From Halomonas urumqiensis (GTDB lineage Bacteria > Pseudomonadota > Gammaproteobacteria > Pseudomonadales > Halomonadaceae), in NCBI RefSeq assembly GCF_003028575.1, contig NZ_PYUD01000001.1, positions 496,001 through 560,000 on the forward strand: DNA of 64,000 nt, written 5' to 3'. Below, in pieces: positions 42,248 to 52,034 of the stretch. The translations under genes were made by a program, and so were the position numbers. The notes below the pieces were generated by a model. The model made no database searches and was not told the DNA's origin. It worked only from the letters and a program-made list of their open reading frames with translations. Each line of letters begins with the position of its first letter. Positions within the stretch are counted from its first letter, which is position 1.

Positions 42248-43240
42248 CTATGCTGGCCGGTTGGCGATGATCACCGCGCGCCTCGGTGCGGAATAGCCTT
42301 CACGTGTCCTGGTGGGGTCGTCGGGGTCGAGGAAGTCGGCCAGCGATTGAAAGGTCATCCACTCGGTGGTGCGCTGCTCGTCGGTGGTGGTGACCGCTTC
42401 GTCGACCACCCGCACGTTAGTGAGCCCGCAGCGTTCGAGCCACTGGCACAGCGCGCTGGATGAGGGCAGGAAGTAGACGTTGGGCATGGCGGCGTAGCGT
42501 TCGCCCGGCAACAGCACGGTGGTGGCATCGCCTTCCACCACCAGCGTCTCCAGTACCAGCTCACCGCCGGGGCGCAGGGCTTCCTTGAGCTGCAGCAGGT
42601 GTTCCAGTGGGGCGGGGCGGTGGTAGAGCACGCCCATCGAGAACACGCTGTCGAAGAACCCCAGACCCTCGGGCACGTCCTCGATGCCCGCCGGCAGGAA
42701 GTGAGTGCGTCCACCATCGGCATCGCCGACGAAGTGGCGCACGGCGCGAAACTGCCAGAAGAAGCGAGGCGAGGGGTCGATCACCAGCACGAACGCCGCG
42801 CCGCACCCGGCCATGCGCCAGGCGTGGTAGCCACTGCCCCCGCCGACGTCGAGCACGCGTCGGCCTTCGAGCGGTGCCAGGTGCGGGGCGACACGCCGCC
42901 ACTTCCAGTCCGAGCGCCATTCGGTGTCGATGTGAATGCCGCCGAGGCGGTAAGGCCCCTTGCGCCACGGCGCGAGTTTGCGCAGCAGGTTGTCGCACTG
43001 GCGGCGCTGGCTGTCGCTTAGCGCCAGGTCGACACTGACGGTGTCGCGATCCAGGCACACTTTGCGCTCTCTAGGCAGTGTCGGCAACTTGGCGACGGCC
43101 TTCTCCCAGGCGGGGAGGTCGCCATGGCGCTGGCGATCCAGGCCGCGCGCGAGCTGTTCGGGCAGCCGGGCCAGCCAGGTGTCCAAGCCCTGGTCCAGAA
43201 ACGCCTGGTAGAGCGCGCGATGTTCATCGGCGATGGCCAT
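42248..43240 (-). CDS. cmoB: tRNA U34 carboxymethyltransferase CmoB
   Basis: A 330-residue SAM-type methyltransferase-fold enzyme that transfers a carboxymethyl group from carboxy-S-adenosylmethionine to 5-hydroxyuridine at tRNA position 34. Seen: KLAPWRKGPYRLGGIHIDTEWRSDWKWRR, motif I RRVLDVGGGSGYHAWRMAG, DPSPRFFWQF, FSMGVLYHRPAPLEHLLQLK, GELVLETLVVEG, YFLPSSSALCQWLERCG and the late TTEWMTFQSLADFLDP, all diagnostic of CmoB. It starts one base after the cmoA stop, so the two are co-transcribed. Confidence 0.95.
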   Translation of the reverse strand: MAIADEHRALYQAFLDQGLDTWLARLPEQLARGLDRQRHGDLPAWEKAVAKLPTLPRERKVCLDRDTVSVDLALSDSQRRQCDNLLRKLAPWRKGPYRLGGIHIDTEWRSDWKWRRVAPHLAPLEGRRVLDVGGGSGYHAWRMAGCGAAFVLVIDPSPRFFWQFRAVRHFVGDADGGRTHFLPAGIEDVPEGLGFFDSVFSMGVLYHRPAPLEHLLQLKEALRPGGELVLETLVVEGDATTVLLPGERYAAMPNVYFLPSSSALCQWLERCGLTNVRVVDEAVTTTDEQRTTEWMTFQSLADFLDPDDPTRTREGYSAPRRAVIIANRPA

Positions 43241-43241
43241 G

Positions 43242-44018
43242 TCAGCTCTTCCTTTCGGCGGGAATGGCCGGGGTGGTAGTGTCCTTGAAGGCGATCAGCG
43301 AGGCGAAGTTGAGGAACTGGAACCAGGTCTGGGAGCGGGCGAAGCCAGCCTCCGCCAGCCGTGCATGGTGGGCCTCAAGGGTGTCGGGTACCAGCACGTT
43401 CTCGAGTGCCGTGCGCTTCTGGCTGATCTCCATGTCGCTGTAGCCGTTGGCGCGCTTGAAGTCGTGGTAGCGCTCGACAAGCCAGGCGTTGTGCTGCTCG
43501 TCACCGGCGACGATCTTCTCTGACAGCACCAGCACTCCACCGGGCTCGAGTGCCTGGAAGAGCCGAGCAATCACCGCGTCTCGGTCCTCGCGGGCCAAAA
43601 ATTGCAGGGTGAAGTTGAGCACGATCATGCCGGCTGGCCGGTAGGGAAGGGTGCGAATATCGCCCTCGATGACCTCCATGCGGTGCTCGGGACACTCGGC
43701 AGCGAAAGTTTCGCGGGCGCGGGCCACCATGCCGGGCGAGAGGTCCACCCCGGTATAGCGGAAGGCGTCGGGGGCGAGCGTGCCGGCAAGCGCCAGGCCA
43801 CCCGCGCCGAGTGAGCAGCCAAGATCGTAGACCTCGGCGCCATGGCGAAGATGGCGTGAGGCGATCAGCCCCAGCATGCCGAGTATCTGGCCATAGCCTG
43901 GCACCGAGCGGCGAATCATGTCGGGGAAGCAGGCCACCACCTGTTCGTCGAACGAGAAGCGTGCGACCCGGTCCAGGGGTGTGGAAAAGATCGCGTCACG
44001 GTAAGATGCGTCACTCAT
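43242..44018 (-). CDS. cmoA: Carboxy-S-adenosyl-L-methionine synthase CmoA
   Basis: A 258-residue enzyme that converts SAM and prephenate to carboxy-SAM for CmoB. Seen: FDEQVVACFPDMIRRSVPGY, motif I AEVYDLGCSLGAGGLALA, VDLSPGMVARA, ILNFTLQFL-like VLNFTLQFLAREDRD, LSEKIVAGDE, HHDFKRANGYSDMEISQKR. The N-terminal SDASYRDAIFSTPLDRVARFSFDE is the usual CmoA opening. Together with CmoM at 33582 it completes the wobble uridine modification pathway in this window. Confidence 0.95.
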   Translation of the reverse strand: MSDASYRDAIFSTPLDRVARFSFDEQVVACFPDMIRRSVPGYGQILGMLGLIASRHLRHGAEVYDLGCSLGAGGLALAGTLAPDAFRYTGVDLSPGMVARARETFAAECPEHRMEVIEGDIRTLPYRPAGMIVLNFTLQFLAREDRDAVIARLFQALEPGGVLVLSEKIVAGDEQHNAWLVERYHDFKRANGYSDMEISQKRTALENVLVPDTLEAHHARLAEAGFARSQTWFQFLNFASLIAFKDTTTPAIPAERKS

Positions 44019-44170
44019 AAGAAGGCCAGGAAAATGATATCGGCCGTTATTTTACGCGGGCGGGCCAGCGGGTGCACGACGGGTTTGGCGGCGTGTGCCG
44101 GTTGGGTGTTATTCATGGGCGCGTGCGTTGAGGAGATACCGCGGCCCTGACAGCCTTCAAGGAGGAACCG

Positions 44171-45829
44171 ATGATTGACCAGAGCTCAGCCTGGCAAGCC
44201 CTCGAGACGCATGCCAGCGACATGCGCGCCACCCATCTGCGCGACCTGTTCGTCTCCGAGCCGAGCCGTCATTCCACCTATACACGACAAGCCGCCGGCC
44301 TGACCCTGGATCTTTCCAAGCAGCGCTGGTCTCGCGTGACGCTCGAGCGCCTGCTCGGCCTTGCCCGCGAGGTGAAGGTGCCCGAGGCGATTGCGGGACT
44401 GCTGGCAGGCGAGCGGGTCAACCGCAGCGAAGACCGTCCGGCCCTGCATACCGCGCTGCGCTTGCCGGCGGACGCAACGCTGGTGGTGGAGGGCGAGGAT
44501 GTGGTGCCGGCGGTGCATCGTACCCTCGACCATATGGCGACCATGGTCGAACGCTTTCATGCCGGGCAGTGGCGAGGTGCCACCGGCAAGGCCATTCGCC
44601 ACGTGGTCAATCTGGGGGTGGGCGGCTCAGACCTGGGCCCGCTGATGGTCACCCATGCGCTGTCGGACTATCGCCCGCAGAAAGTGCACGAGATCGAGGT
44701 ACACTTCGCCTCGACCATGGATGGTTCGCAACTCGCCGATTGTCTGGCACGACTCAACCCCGAGACCACGTTGTTCGTGCTCTCCTCTAAATCGTTCACC
44801 ACCATTGATACGCTCTCCAACGCCCGCACGGCGCGGGACTGGCTGATGGCGCGGCTCGGTGACGAGGAGGGGGTCGATGATGCCCTGGTGATGCGCCAGC
44901 ACTTCATTGGCGTGTCGGCAAGCCCGGAGAAGATGAACGAATGGGGGATCGCCCCGGACCACCAGCTCGAGTTCTGGGAGTGGGTGGGGGGACGCTACTC
45001 CCTGTGGGGCGGTATCGGTCTGCCGATTGCCCTGGTAGTGGGCATGGACAACTTCCGCGAACTGCTTGCCGGTGCTCATGCCATGGACAGTCACTTCCAG
45101 ACGGCCCCGCTCGAGGACAACCTGCCGGTGCTACTGGCGTTGGCCGGCATCTGGAACGTCAATTTTCTTGATATCCGCGCCCACTCCATCCTGCCCTATG
45201 ATGGACGGCTGGAGTATTTCGCGGCTTATCTCGAGCAGCTCGAGATGGAGTCCAACGGCAAGTCGGTGACCCATGACGGTCGCGAGGTCGGCTACTCCAC
45301 TTGCCCTGTTCTCTGGGGGCAACTCGGCCCCAACGCCCAGCATGCTTTCTACCAGTTGCTGCATCAGGGCACCCAGTCGGTGGAGTGCGACTTCATCGCG
45401 CCGCTGCGCCGATACGATGAGGTGGCCAACGAGGCCACCCGCGAGCACCTCAAGGGCCAGCACCGCCTGACGCTCGCCAACTGCTTCGCCCAGTCGCGTG
45501 TGTTGATGCTGGGGGACGACGCGATCAAGGATGACGGCCCGCGCCCCGGCCACAAGCGCTACCGTGGCAACCAGCCCTCCAGTACCCTGCTGCTGGACCG
45601 CCTGACACCCGCCACGTTGGGAGCGTTGATCGCGCTCTACGAACACAAGGTGTTCGTCCAGGCGACCATCTGGGAGATCAACCCGTTCGATCAGTGGGGC
45701 GTGGAGCTCGGCAAGCAGATCGCCGGCGAGACACAGCGTATCCTCGACAGCCATCAAGGCATCGAGACCATGGACGACTCGACCCGGGCCTTGATCGAGG
45801 CTGCCTGGGCGGCCGAGCGGGAGGCATGA
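44171..45829 (+). CDS. pgi: Glucose-6-phosphate isomerase
   Basis: A 552-residue phosphoglucose isomerase interconverting glucose-6-phosphate and fructose-6-phosphate. Family signatures: VNLGVGGSDLGPLMV near residue 155, FVLSSKSFTTIDTLSNA with the phosphate-binding serines, WVGGRYSLWGGIGLPIAL near 270, the catalytic Glu/His region ESNGKSVTHDG and LLHQGTQSVECDFIAP, and C-terminal INPFDQWGVELGKQIA. AAGGAGG precedes the ATG. Full length. Confidence 0.97.
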   Translation: MIDQSSAWQALETHASDMRATHLRDLFVSEPSRHSTYTRQAAGLTLDLSKQRWSRVTLERLLGLAREVKVPEAIAGLLAGERVNRSEDRPALHTALRLPADATLVVEGEDVVPAVHRTLDHMATMVERFHAGQWRGATGKAIRHVVNLGVGGSDLGPLMVTHALSDYRPQKVHEIEVHFASTMDGSQLADCLARLNPETTLFVLSSKSFTTIDTLSNARTARDWLMARLGDEEGVDDALVMRQHFIGVSASPEKMNEWGIAPDHQLEFWEWVGGRYSLWGGIGLPIALVVGMDNFRELLAGAHAMDSHFQTAPLEDNLPVLLALAGIWNVNFLDIRAHSILPYDGRLEYFAAYLEQLEMESNGKSVTHDGREVGYSTCPVLWGQLGPNAQHAFYQLLHQGTQSVECDFIAPLRRYDEVANEATREHLKGQHRLTLANCFAQSRVLMLGDDAIKDDGPRPGHKRYRGNQPSSTLLLDRLTPATLGALIALYEHKVFVQATIWEINPFDQWGVELGKQIAGETQRILDSHQGIETMDDSTRALIEAAWAAEREA

Positions 45830-45860
45830 TCATGCTGGTTGTGCATACAGGTGTTGAGGT

Positions 45861-46499
45861 ATGCTGAGTGCCAGCCATGAACGGCCAGCGGCCAGCGGCC
45901 TGCTGTACCTGCATGGCTTCAACAGTGGTGAGGGGTCACCCAAGGCGGCGCTGGTGCGAGCCGCATGCCGGGCGATCGGGCTTGCATGCCGCACGCCACA
46001 GCTGCCTCACTGGCCGCGGACGGCCCATGATCTCGCCGAATCGCTGCTCGAGGGGCTTGGCCCCAACCCGTTGGTGGTGGGCAGTTCGATGGGCGGATTT
46101 CTGGCCACCTGCCTGGCCGAGCGCCATGCACTCGACGCCGCGCTGATCAACCCGGCCGTGGCCCCAGCGGGGCTGGTGGCAGACTGGGTGGGGCAGTCGT
46201 TCGTCAACGACTACACCGCCGAGCGCTTCGAGATCGAGGCGGGGCACCTGGCAGAGCTCGACGCACTGACGCCTGAAAGGGTCACGGGGCAGCGTTATCT
46301 GCTGCTACTCGGCACGGCCGACGAGACACTCGACCCGGCCAGCGCCTTCGCGCTCTATCGGGGCGCACGCACGATACTGCACCCCCGGGGCGATCATGGT
46401 TTCATGGTGCTGGCCGAGTACCTGCCGGCGATACTGGCCCATGGTGGCCACCACCTGGCTTCTGGACGCATCACCCAACAGGACATCGACACCGCATGA
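45861..46499 (+). CDS. YqiA-like alpha/beta-hydrolase esterase
   Basis: A 212-residue esterase of the YqiA/YcfP group: GLLYLHGFNSGEGSPKAALV, the nucleophile elbow VVGSSMGGFLATCLAE near residue 75, NPAVAPAGLV, an acid residue in LLGTADETLDP, and the catalytic His in RGDHGFM. The enterobacterial homologue has palmitoyl-CoA or short acyl ester hydrolase activity in vitro. In enterobacteria yqiA also lies directly upstream of parE, as here, where its stop overlaps the parE start by four bases. Confidence 0.88.
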   Translation: MLSASHERPAASGLLYLHGFNSGEGSPKAALVRAACRAIGLACRTPQLPHWPRTAHDLAESLLEGLGPNPLVVGSSMGGFLATCLAERHALDAALINPAVAPAGLVADWVGQSFVNDYTAERFEIEAGHLAELDALTPERVTGQRYLLLLGTADETLDPASAFALYRGARTILHPRGDHGFMVLAEYLPAILAHGGHHLASGRITQQDIDTA

Positions 46500-48376
46500 C
46501 GCAATACAGTGCCAGCTCGATAGAAGTGCTTTCCGGCCTGGAGCCGGTGCGCAAGCGCCCGGGCATGTATACCGACACCAGCCGACCCAACCACCTGATA
46601 CAGGAGGTCATCGACAACAGCGTCGATGAAGCGTTGGCGGGTCATGCCAGCCAGATCAACGTGCGGCTGTTCGAGGATGGCGGCATCGAGGTGACCGACG
46701 ACGGGCGCGGCATGCCCATCGACATCCACCCCGAGCACGGCGTCTCCGGGGTCGAACTGATCCTCACGCGGCTGCATGCCGGCGGCAAGTTCTCGCAGTC
46801 GAGCTACCGCTTTTCCGGGGGCCTGCATGGGGTAGGGGTCTCGGTGGTCAACGCCTTGTCGCGGCGCCTGGAAGTCGAGGTGCTGCGTGATGGGGTCCGT
46901 CACGCCATCGCCTTTGAACATGGCGACGTCGCCTCGCCGCTCACCGAGATCGGCACGGTCGGCAAGCGAAATACCGGCACGCTGGTGCGCTTCTGGCCGG
47001 AGGACAGCTACTTCGATAGCCCCAGGGTATCCATCCCGCGCTTGAAACACCTGCTGCGTGCCAAGGCAGTACTTTGCCCGGGCCTCAAGGTGGTGCTGGT
47101 CGAGACCGATGGAGGCGAGAGCGTATGGCAGTACGAGGATGGCCTGCGCGACTACCTGGCCCAGGCCACCGATGGCTATGAGGTGCTGCCGGCTTCGCCG
47201 TTCGTTGGCCACTTCGCCGATGACGAGCAGGCCTGCGACTGGGCGATTCAGTGGTTGCCGGAAGGCGGCGAATCGCTGATGGAAAGCTACGTCAACCTGA
47301 TTCCCACGCCCCAGGGCGGCACCCACGTGAACGGATTTCGGGCCGGGCTGCTCGATGCCTTGCGTGAGTTCTGCGAATACCGCAGCCTGCTGCCGCGTGG
47401 CGTGAAGCTGTCCGCCGAGGACCTCTGGGAGCGGGTCTCCTACGTGCTCTCGGTGAAGATGCTCGATCCGCAATTCGCCGGCCAGACCAAGGAGCGGCTG
47501 TCATCGCGCACCGTGGCGGCCTTCGTCTCGGGCGTGGTCAAGGACGCCTTCTCGTTGTGGCTGAACCACCATGTCGACCAGGCCGAGGCATTGGCCGACC
47601 TGGTGATCAATGCCGCCCAGCGGCGCCAGAAAAGCGCCAAGAAGGTGGCGCGCAAGAAGGTCACATCGGGACCTGCGTTGCCAGGCAAGCTCGCCGACTG
47701 CTCGGGCCAGGACCCGGCGGCCAGCGAACTGTTCCTGGTGGAGGGCGACAGCGCCGGCGGTAGTGCCAAGCAGGCGCGCAACCGCGAAAGCCAGGCGATC
47801 CTGCCGCTGCGTGGCAAGATCCTCAACACCTGGGAAGTCGACAGCCATGACATCTACGGCTCCCAGGAGGTCCACGACATCGCTGTTGCCATCGGCATGG
47901 ATCCGGGTAGCGACGATCTCACCAAGCTGCGCTACCACAAGGTGTGCATCCTCGCCGATGCCGACTCCGATGGCCTGCACATCGCCACGCTGCTGTGCGC
48001 GCTGTTCGTGCGCCACTTCCCGGCGCTGGTCGATGCCGGGCATGTGTTCGTGGCCATGCCGCCGCTCTACCGCATCGACCTTGGAAAGGAAGTGCACTAT
48101 GCCCTGGACGAAAGCGAGAAGGCCGCGATCCTGCGCAAGCTCGAGGGCAAGCGCGGTACGCCGAACGTACAGCGCTTCAAGGGCCTGGGCGAGATGAGCC
48201 CGCTGCAGCTGCGCGAAACCACCATGGCGGTGGAAACGCGGCGCCTGGTGCAGCTCACCCGCGAGGTTGGCGACGGCACCATGGAGATGATGGACATGCT
48301 GCTGGCCAAGAAGCGCGCCGGCGACCGCAAGAACTGGCTCGAAGACTACGGCAATCTGGCTGACATAGAGGTTTAG
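46496..48376 (+). CDS. parE: DNA topoisomerase IV subunit B (ParE)
   Basis: A 626-residue type II topoisomerase ATPase subunit. The GHKL ATPase has EVIDNSVDEALAGHA and GGIEVTDDGRGMPIDIHPEHG, then GGKFSQSSYRFSGGLHGVGVSVVNALS. The transducer domain follows, and the TOPRIM domain contains LVEGDSAGGSAKQARNRESQAILPLRGKI and ILADADSDGLHIATLL. Length and absence of the GyrB-specific insertion point to ParE. ATG 46496 overlaps the yqiA stop. The TAG stop abuts a dispersed repeat that fills the gap to parC. Confidence 0.95.
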   Translation: MTQYSASSIEVLSGLEPVRKRPGMYTDTSRPNHLIQEVIDNSVDEALAGHASQINVRLFEDGGIEVTDDGRGMPIDIHPEHGVSGVELILTRLHAGGKFSQSSYRFSGGLHGVGVSVVNALSRRLEVEVLRDGVRHAIAFEHGDVASPLTEIGTVGKRNTGTLVRFWPEDSYFDSPRVSIPRLKHLLRAKAVLCPGLKVVLVETDGGESVWQYEDGLRDYLAQATDGYEVLPASPFVGHFADDEQACDWAIQWLPEGGESLMESYVNLIPTPQGGTHVNGFRAGLLDALREFCEYRSLLPRGVKLSAEDLWERVSYVLSVKMLDPQFAGQTKERLSSRTVAAFVSGVVKDAFSLWLNHHVDQAEALADLVINAAQRRQKSAKKVARKKVTSGPALPGKLADCSGQDPAASELFLVEGDSAGGSAKQARNRESQAILPLRGKILNTWEVDSHDIYGSQEVHDIAVAIGMDPGSDDLTKLRYHKVCILADADSDGLHIATLLCALFVRHFPALVDAGHVFVAMPPLYRIDLGKEVHYALDESEKAAILRKLEGKRGTPNVQRFKGLGEMSPLQLRETTMAVETRRLVQLTREVGDGTMEMMDMLLAKKRAGDRKNWLEDYGNLADIEV

Positions 48377-48490
48377 CGCCAAGGCGAGCGGCGCTGGGGG
48401 CAGGCCGACGCGGAGGTCATTTGCCAAGGATGGCAAATGTAGCGCCCAGGGACGGGTTTACAGCGCCTCCGAGAAGGCCTGGCGCCGGGA
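48376..48490 (+). repeat. Dispersed intergenic repeat, copy A (upstream of parC)
   Basis: A 115-bp copy of the repeat family also found at 56161-56276, 57033-57135 and, truncated, at 58211-58266. Its first hairpin is CATTTGCCA-AGGA-TGGCAAATG (48418-48439; 9-bp stem). The second motif is CCC-AGGGAC-GGG at 48445-48456. The two GGA motifs are 22 nt apart. It then reads TTTACAGCGCC and ends near GCGCCGGGA. It lies between parE and parC in the sense orientation, 50 bp before the parC start. Confidence 0.8.
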
Positions 48491-48540
48491 TAGCCGCGGC
48501 GGTGCCGAATAACATTGAACCCTGACCAGGGGCATAACGT

Positions 48541-50793
48541 ATGACCATGGATATCCAAGTGGCGGAGGGCGATGTCGAACGCCTCTCGCTGCGCGAATAC
48601 ACCGAGAAGGCGTACCTCGACTATTCGATGTACGTGATCCTCGACCGGGCGCTGCCCCACATCGGCGACGGCATGAAGCCGGTACAACGGCGCATCGTCT
48701 ACGCCATGCGCGAACTCGCTCTGAATGCCAACGCCAAGTACAAGAAGTCGGCGCGTACCGTCGGCGATGTGCTGGGCAAGTTCCACCCGCATGGCGACAG
48801 TGCCTGCTACGAAGCCATGGTGCTGATGGCCCAGCCGTTCAGCTACCGCTATCCGCTGGTCGATGGCCAGGGCAACTGGGGTAGCCCCGACGATCCCAAG
48901 TCGTTCGCCGCGATGCGCTATACCGAGGCACGGCTGTCGAAGTTCGCCGAAGTACTGCTCGCCGAGCTTGGCCAGGGCACCGTCGACTGGACACCCAACT
49001 TCGACGGCACCATGAACGAGCCGGTGGTGCTGCCGGCGCGCCTGCCCCATGTGCTTCTCAATGGCGGGACCGGCATCGCCGTGGGCATGGCCACCGATAT
49101 TCCGCCGCACAACGTGAACGAAGTGGTGGAGGCGACCTGCCAGCTGCTGCGCCATCCGGACACCACAACGGCCGATCTGATGCAGTACCTGCCGGCGCCT
49201 GATTTTCCCACCGAGGCCGAGATCATTACGCCACGTGCCGATCTGCGTAAGCTCTACGAGAGCGGCCGCGGCTCGGTGAAGCTGCGCGCCCGCTACGTGA
49301 TGGAAGAGAGCAGCATCGTGGTCACCGCGCTGCCCTACCAGGTCAGCGGAGCGAAGATCCTCGAACAGATCGCTGCCCAGATGCAGGCCAAGAAGCTACC
49401 GATGGTCGCCGACCTGCGCGACGAATCGACCCATGAAGAGCCGACCCGACTGGTGATCGAGCCACGCTCCAATCGCGTGGACATCGAAGCACTGATGGCC
49501 CACCTGTTCGCCACCACCGATCTCGAGAAGAACATTCGCGTCAACATGAACGTGATCGGCCTCGACGGTCGGCCACGGGTGATGCCGCTGCCCGACCTGC
49601 TGAGCGAATGGTTGCGCTTCCGCCGCAGCACCGTGCGCCGGCGCCTCGAGCATCGCCTGGGCAAGGTCGAGGATCGTCTGCATATCCTCGAGGGCTTGCT
49701 GGCGGCGTATCTCAATATCGACGAAGTGATCCGCATCATCCGCGAGGAGGATGAGCCGAAGCCCGCGCTGATGGCCGCCTTCGGGCTCAGTGATCGCCAG
49801 GCGGAGGCGATCCTGGAGCTGCGGCTGCGCCACCTCGCCAAGCTCGAGGAGATGAAGATTCGCGGCGAGCAGGATGAGCTGGAGGCCGAGCGCAAGCACC
49901 TGCAGGCCCTGCTGGGCAGCGAAGCCAAGCTCACCGACCTGATCGAGCAGGAACTCAGGGCGGCGGCCAAGGAGCATGGCGATGACCGCCGCTCGCCCAT
50001 CGTCGAACGCGAGGAAGCGCGCGCGCTCTCCGAGGTCGAACTGGTGGGAGCCGACCCGGTGACCGTGGTGCTCTCCGAAAAGGGCTGGATTCGCAGCGCC
50101 AAGGGGCATGAGATCGACCCCACCGGGCTCTCCTACAAGGCGGGGGACCGCTTCCACCTCGCCGCGCGGGGCAAGACCAACCAGCCGTTGGTGCTGCTCG
50201 ACGACACCGGGCGCGCCTACACGCTCACCGCCCACAATCTGCCCAGCGCCCGTGGGCAGGGCGAGCCGGTGACCAGCCGTGTCAACGTGGTGGCGGGTGC
50301 GCACATGGCCGGTGTCATGCTGGCGTCACCCACCAGCCGCTTCCTGCTGGCCTCCGATGGTGGCTATGGCTTCGTCGCAAGGCTCGAGGAGCTGATCGGC
50401 AAGAACAAGTCCGGCAAGGCGGTGCTCAGCGTGCCCAAGGGCTGCAACGTGCTGCCACCGATTGCGGTGCCAGAGGGTGAGGGCATCAGTGTGGCGGCGA
50501 TTTCCAACGAGGGCCGGCTACTGGTGTTCGCACTGGATCAGTTGCCCGAGATGTCCAAGGGCAAGGGCAACAAGATGATCGATATCCCCGGCGCGAGGGC
50601 CGCCCGGCGTGAAGAGTTCGTGCGTGACCTGGTGATATTGCCGGTGGGAGGCTCGCTTACGGTGCACTCCGGCAAGCGCCACTTGACCCTCAAGGCGTCT
50701 GATCTGGATTATTATCGCGGCGAACGTGGCCGGCGCGGCAGCAAGTTGCCGCGTGGGTTGCAGAAGGTCGATAGACTCGAGGCATCGGAATGA
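48541..50793 (+). CDS. parC: DNA topoisomerase IV subunit A (ParC)
   Basis: A 750-residue DNA-cleaving subunit. The winged-helix part holds [42 protein letters not shown] (the quinolone-resistance-determining region with the usual Ser replaced by GDSA context) and the catalytic tyrosine in [16 protein letters not shown] coiled-coil gate follows, and C-terminal beta-pinwheel blades are visible from about residue 500 ([25 protein letters not shown]). AGGGG precedes ATG 48541 at nine bases. Its stop overlaps the serB start (ATGA), and repeat copy A lies in its leader. Confidence 0.96.
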   Translation: MTMDIQVAEGDVERLSLREYTEKAYLDYSMYVILDRALPHIGDGMKPVQRRIVYAMRELALNANAKYKKSARTVGDVLGKFHPHGDSACYEAMVLMAQPFSYRYPLVDGQGNWGSPDDPKSFAAMRYTEARLSKFAEVLLAELGQGTVDWTPNFDGTMNEPVVLPARLPHVLLNGGTGIAVGMATDIPPHNVNEVVEATCQLLRHPDTTTADLMQYLPAPDFPTEAEIITPRADLRKLYESGRGSVKLRARYVMEESSIVVTALPYQVSGAKILEQIAAQMQAKKLPMVADLRDESTHEEPTRLVIEPRSNRVDIEALMAHLFATTDLEKNIRVNMNVIGLDGRPRVMPLPDLLSEWLRFRRSTVRRRLEHRLGKVEDRLHILEGLLAAYLNIDEVIRIIREEDEPKPALMAAFGLSDRQAEAILELRLRHLAKLEEMKIRGEQDELEAERKHLQALLGSEAKLTDLIEQELRAAAKEHGDDRRSPIVEREEARALSEVELVGADPVTVVLSEKGWIRSAKGHEIDPTGLSYKAGDRFHLAARGKTNQPLVLLDDTGRAYTLTAHNLPSARGQGEPVTSRVNVVAGAHMAGVMLASPTSRFLLASDGGYGFVARLEELIGKNKSGKAVLSVPKGCNVLPPIAVPEGEGISVAAISNEGRLLVFALDQLPEMSKGKGNKMIDIPGARAARREEFVRDLVILPVGGSLTVHSGKRHLTLKASDLDYYRGERGRRGSKLPRGLQKVDRLEASE

Positions 50794-52034
50794 CACGACG
50801 ACTGCTGATTCGCGCTACCGGCGCGGCGCGTCCCGGCCAGCTGGCCGGCCTTGGCAAGGCGCTGGCCACCAGTGGCGCACGCCTGCTCGACATCAACCAG
50901 AGCGTGACCTTCGACATGCTGTCGCTGGAGGCGCTGGTGGGGCTCGAGCATGAGGCGGATCTGGAAGGCGCGCTGACGGCTGCCGGCGATGCCCTGGGGC
51001 TCGATGTGCAGGCCATCCAGGTCAGCGCCGAGGATTACCAGCGCTGGAGTGCGGTGGCAAGTCAGCCCCGCTTGATCCTGACATTGCTGGCCCCGCACCT
51101 GCCCGCGGGTATTCTCGCCGAGGTGGGCGCGTTGACCGCCGAGCATGGTCTCACCGTGGAGCTCATCCACCGGCTTTCCGGGCGCGAGCCGCTCGACGGC
51201 GGCGTGCCGCGCGATCACCACAGCATCCAGGGCGCCTGCGTCGAGTGCTGGCTGCGTGGCGAAGACATCGACCTCGAGGCGCTGCGCGAAAAGGCGCTGG
51301 CGCTGGGCGCCATGCACGGCGTGGATATCGCCATCCAGGAGGACTCCATCTGGCGCCGGCACCGGCGCCTGGTTTGCTTTGACATGGACTCGACCCTGAT
51401 CAAGGCCGAGGTGATCGACGAGCTGGCGCGCCGCCACGGCGTCTACGACGAGGTGTCCGAGGTCACCGAACGCGCCATGCGTGGCGAGCTCGATTTCCAG
51501 CAGAGCTTTCGCGAGCGCATGTCCAAGCTCAAGGGACTCGATGAATCGGTGCTCGCCGAGATCGCCGAAACGCTTCCGTTGATGGACGGCGTCGAGCGGT
51601 TGATGACCCAACTCAAGCGCCTGGGCTATCGCACCGCGATTCTCTCCGGCGGCTTCACCTACTTTGCCCGGCACCTGCAGGACAAGCTCGGCTTCGACGA
51701 GATTCATGCCAACGAACTGGTCATCGAGAACGGCAAGGTGACCGGCGAAGTACGCGAGCCGATCGTCGATGCCAACCGCAAGGCGCACCTGCTGCGCGAG
51801 ATCGCCGCGCGTGAGGGGCTGGCCATGGAGCAGACCATCGCCGTGGGCGATGGTGCCAACGACCTCAAGATGCTGGCCGCGGCGGGGCTCGGCATTGCCT
51901 TTCGCGCCAAGCCGCTGGTGCGTGCCAAGGCCCAACACTCGATCTCCACACTCGGCATCGACGCCGTGCTCTATCTGATCGGCTATCGCCAGGTGGACCT
52001 GGAGGCGGCAGCCTCCTCGGAGCCGCTGCGGTGA
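50790..52034 (+). CDS. serB: Phosphoserine phosphatase SerB
   Basis: A 414-residue HAD-type phosphatase for the last step of serine synthesis. The catalytic DxDxT motif is in [18 protein letters not shown] near residue 195, motif II is in [11 protein letters not shown] and motif III/IV in [24 protein letters not shown]. The N-terminal half of about 180 residues contains two ACT-like regulatory segments ([21 protein letters not shown] and [19 protein letters not shown]), giving the longer form seen in pseudomonads. It overlaps the parC end, and its own stop overlaps the GTG of the channel gene. Confidence 0.94.
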   Translation: MTRRLLIRATGAARPGQLAGLGKALATSGARLLDINQSVTFDMLSLEALVGLEHEADLEGALTAAGDALGLDVQAIQVSAEDYQRWSAVASQPRLILTLLAPHLPAGILAEVGALTAEHGLTVELIHRLSGREPLDGGVPRDHHSIQGACVECWLRGEDIDLEALREKALALGAMHGVDIAIQEDSIWRRHRRLVCFDMDSTLIKAEVIDELARRHGVYDEVSEVTERAMRGELDFQQSFRERMSKLKGLDESVLAEIAETLPLMDGVERLMTQLKRLGYRTAILSGGFTYFARHLQDKLGFDEIHANELVIENGKVTGEVREPIVDANRKAHLLREIAAREGLAMEQTIAVGDGANDLKMLAAAGLGIAFRAKPLVRAKAQHSISTLGIDAVLYLIGYRQVDLEAAASSEPLR

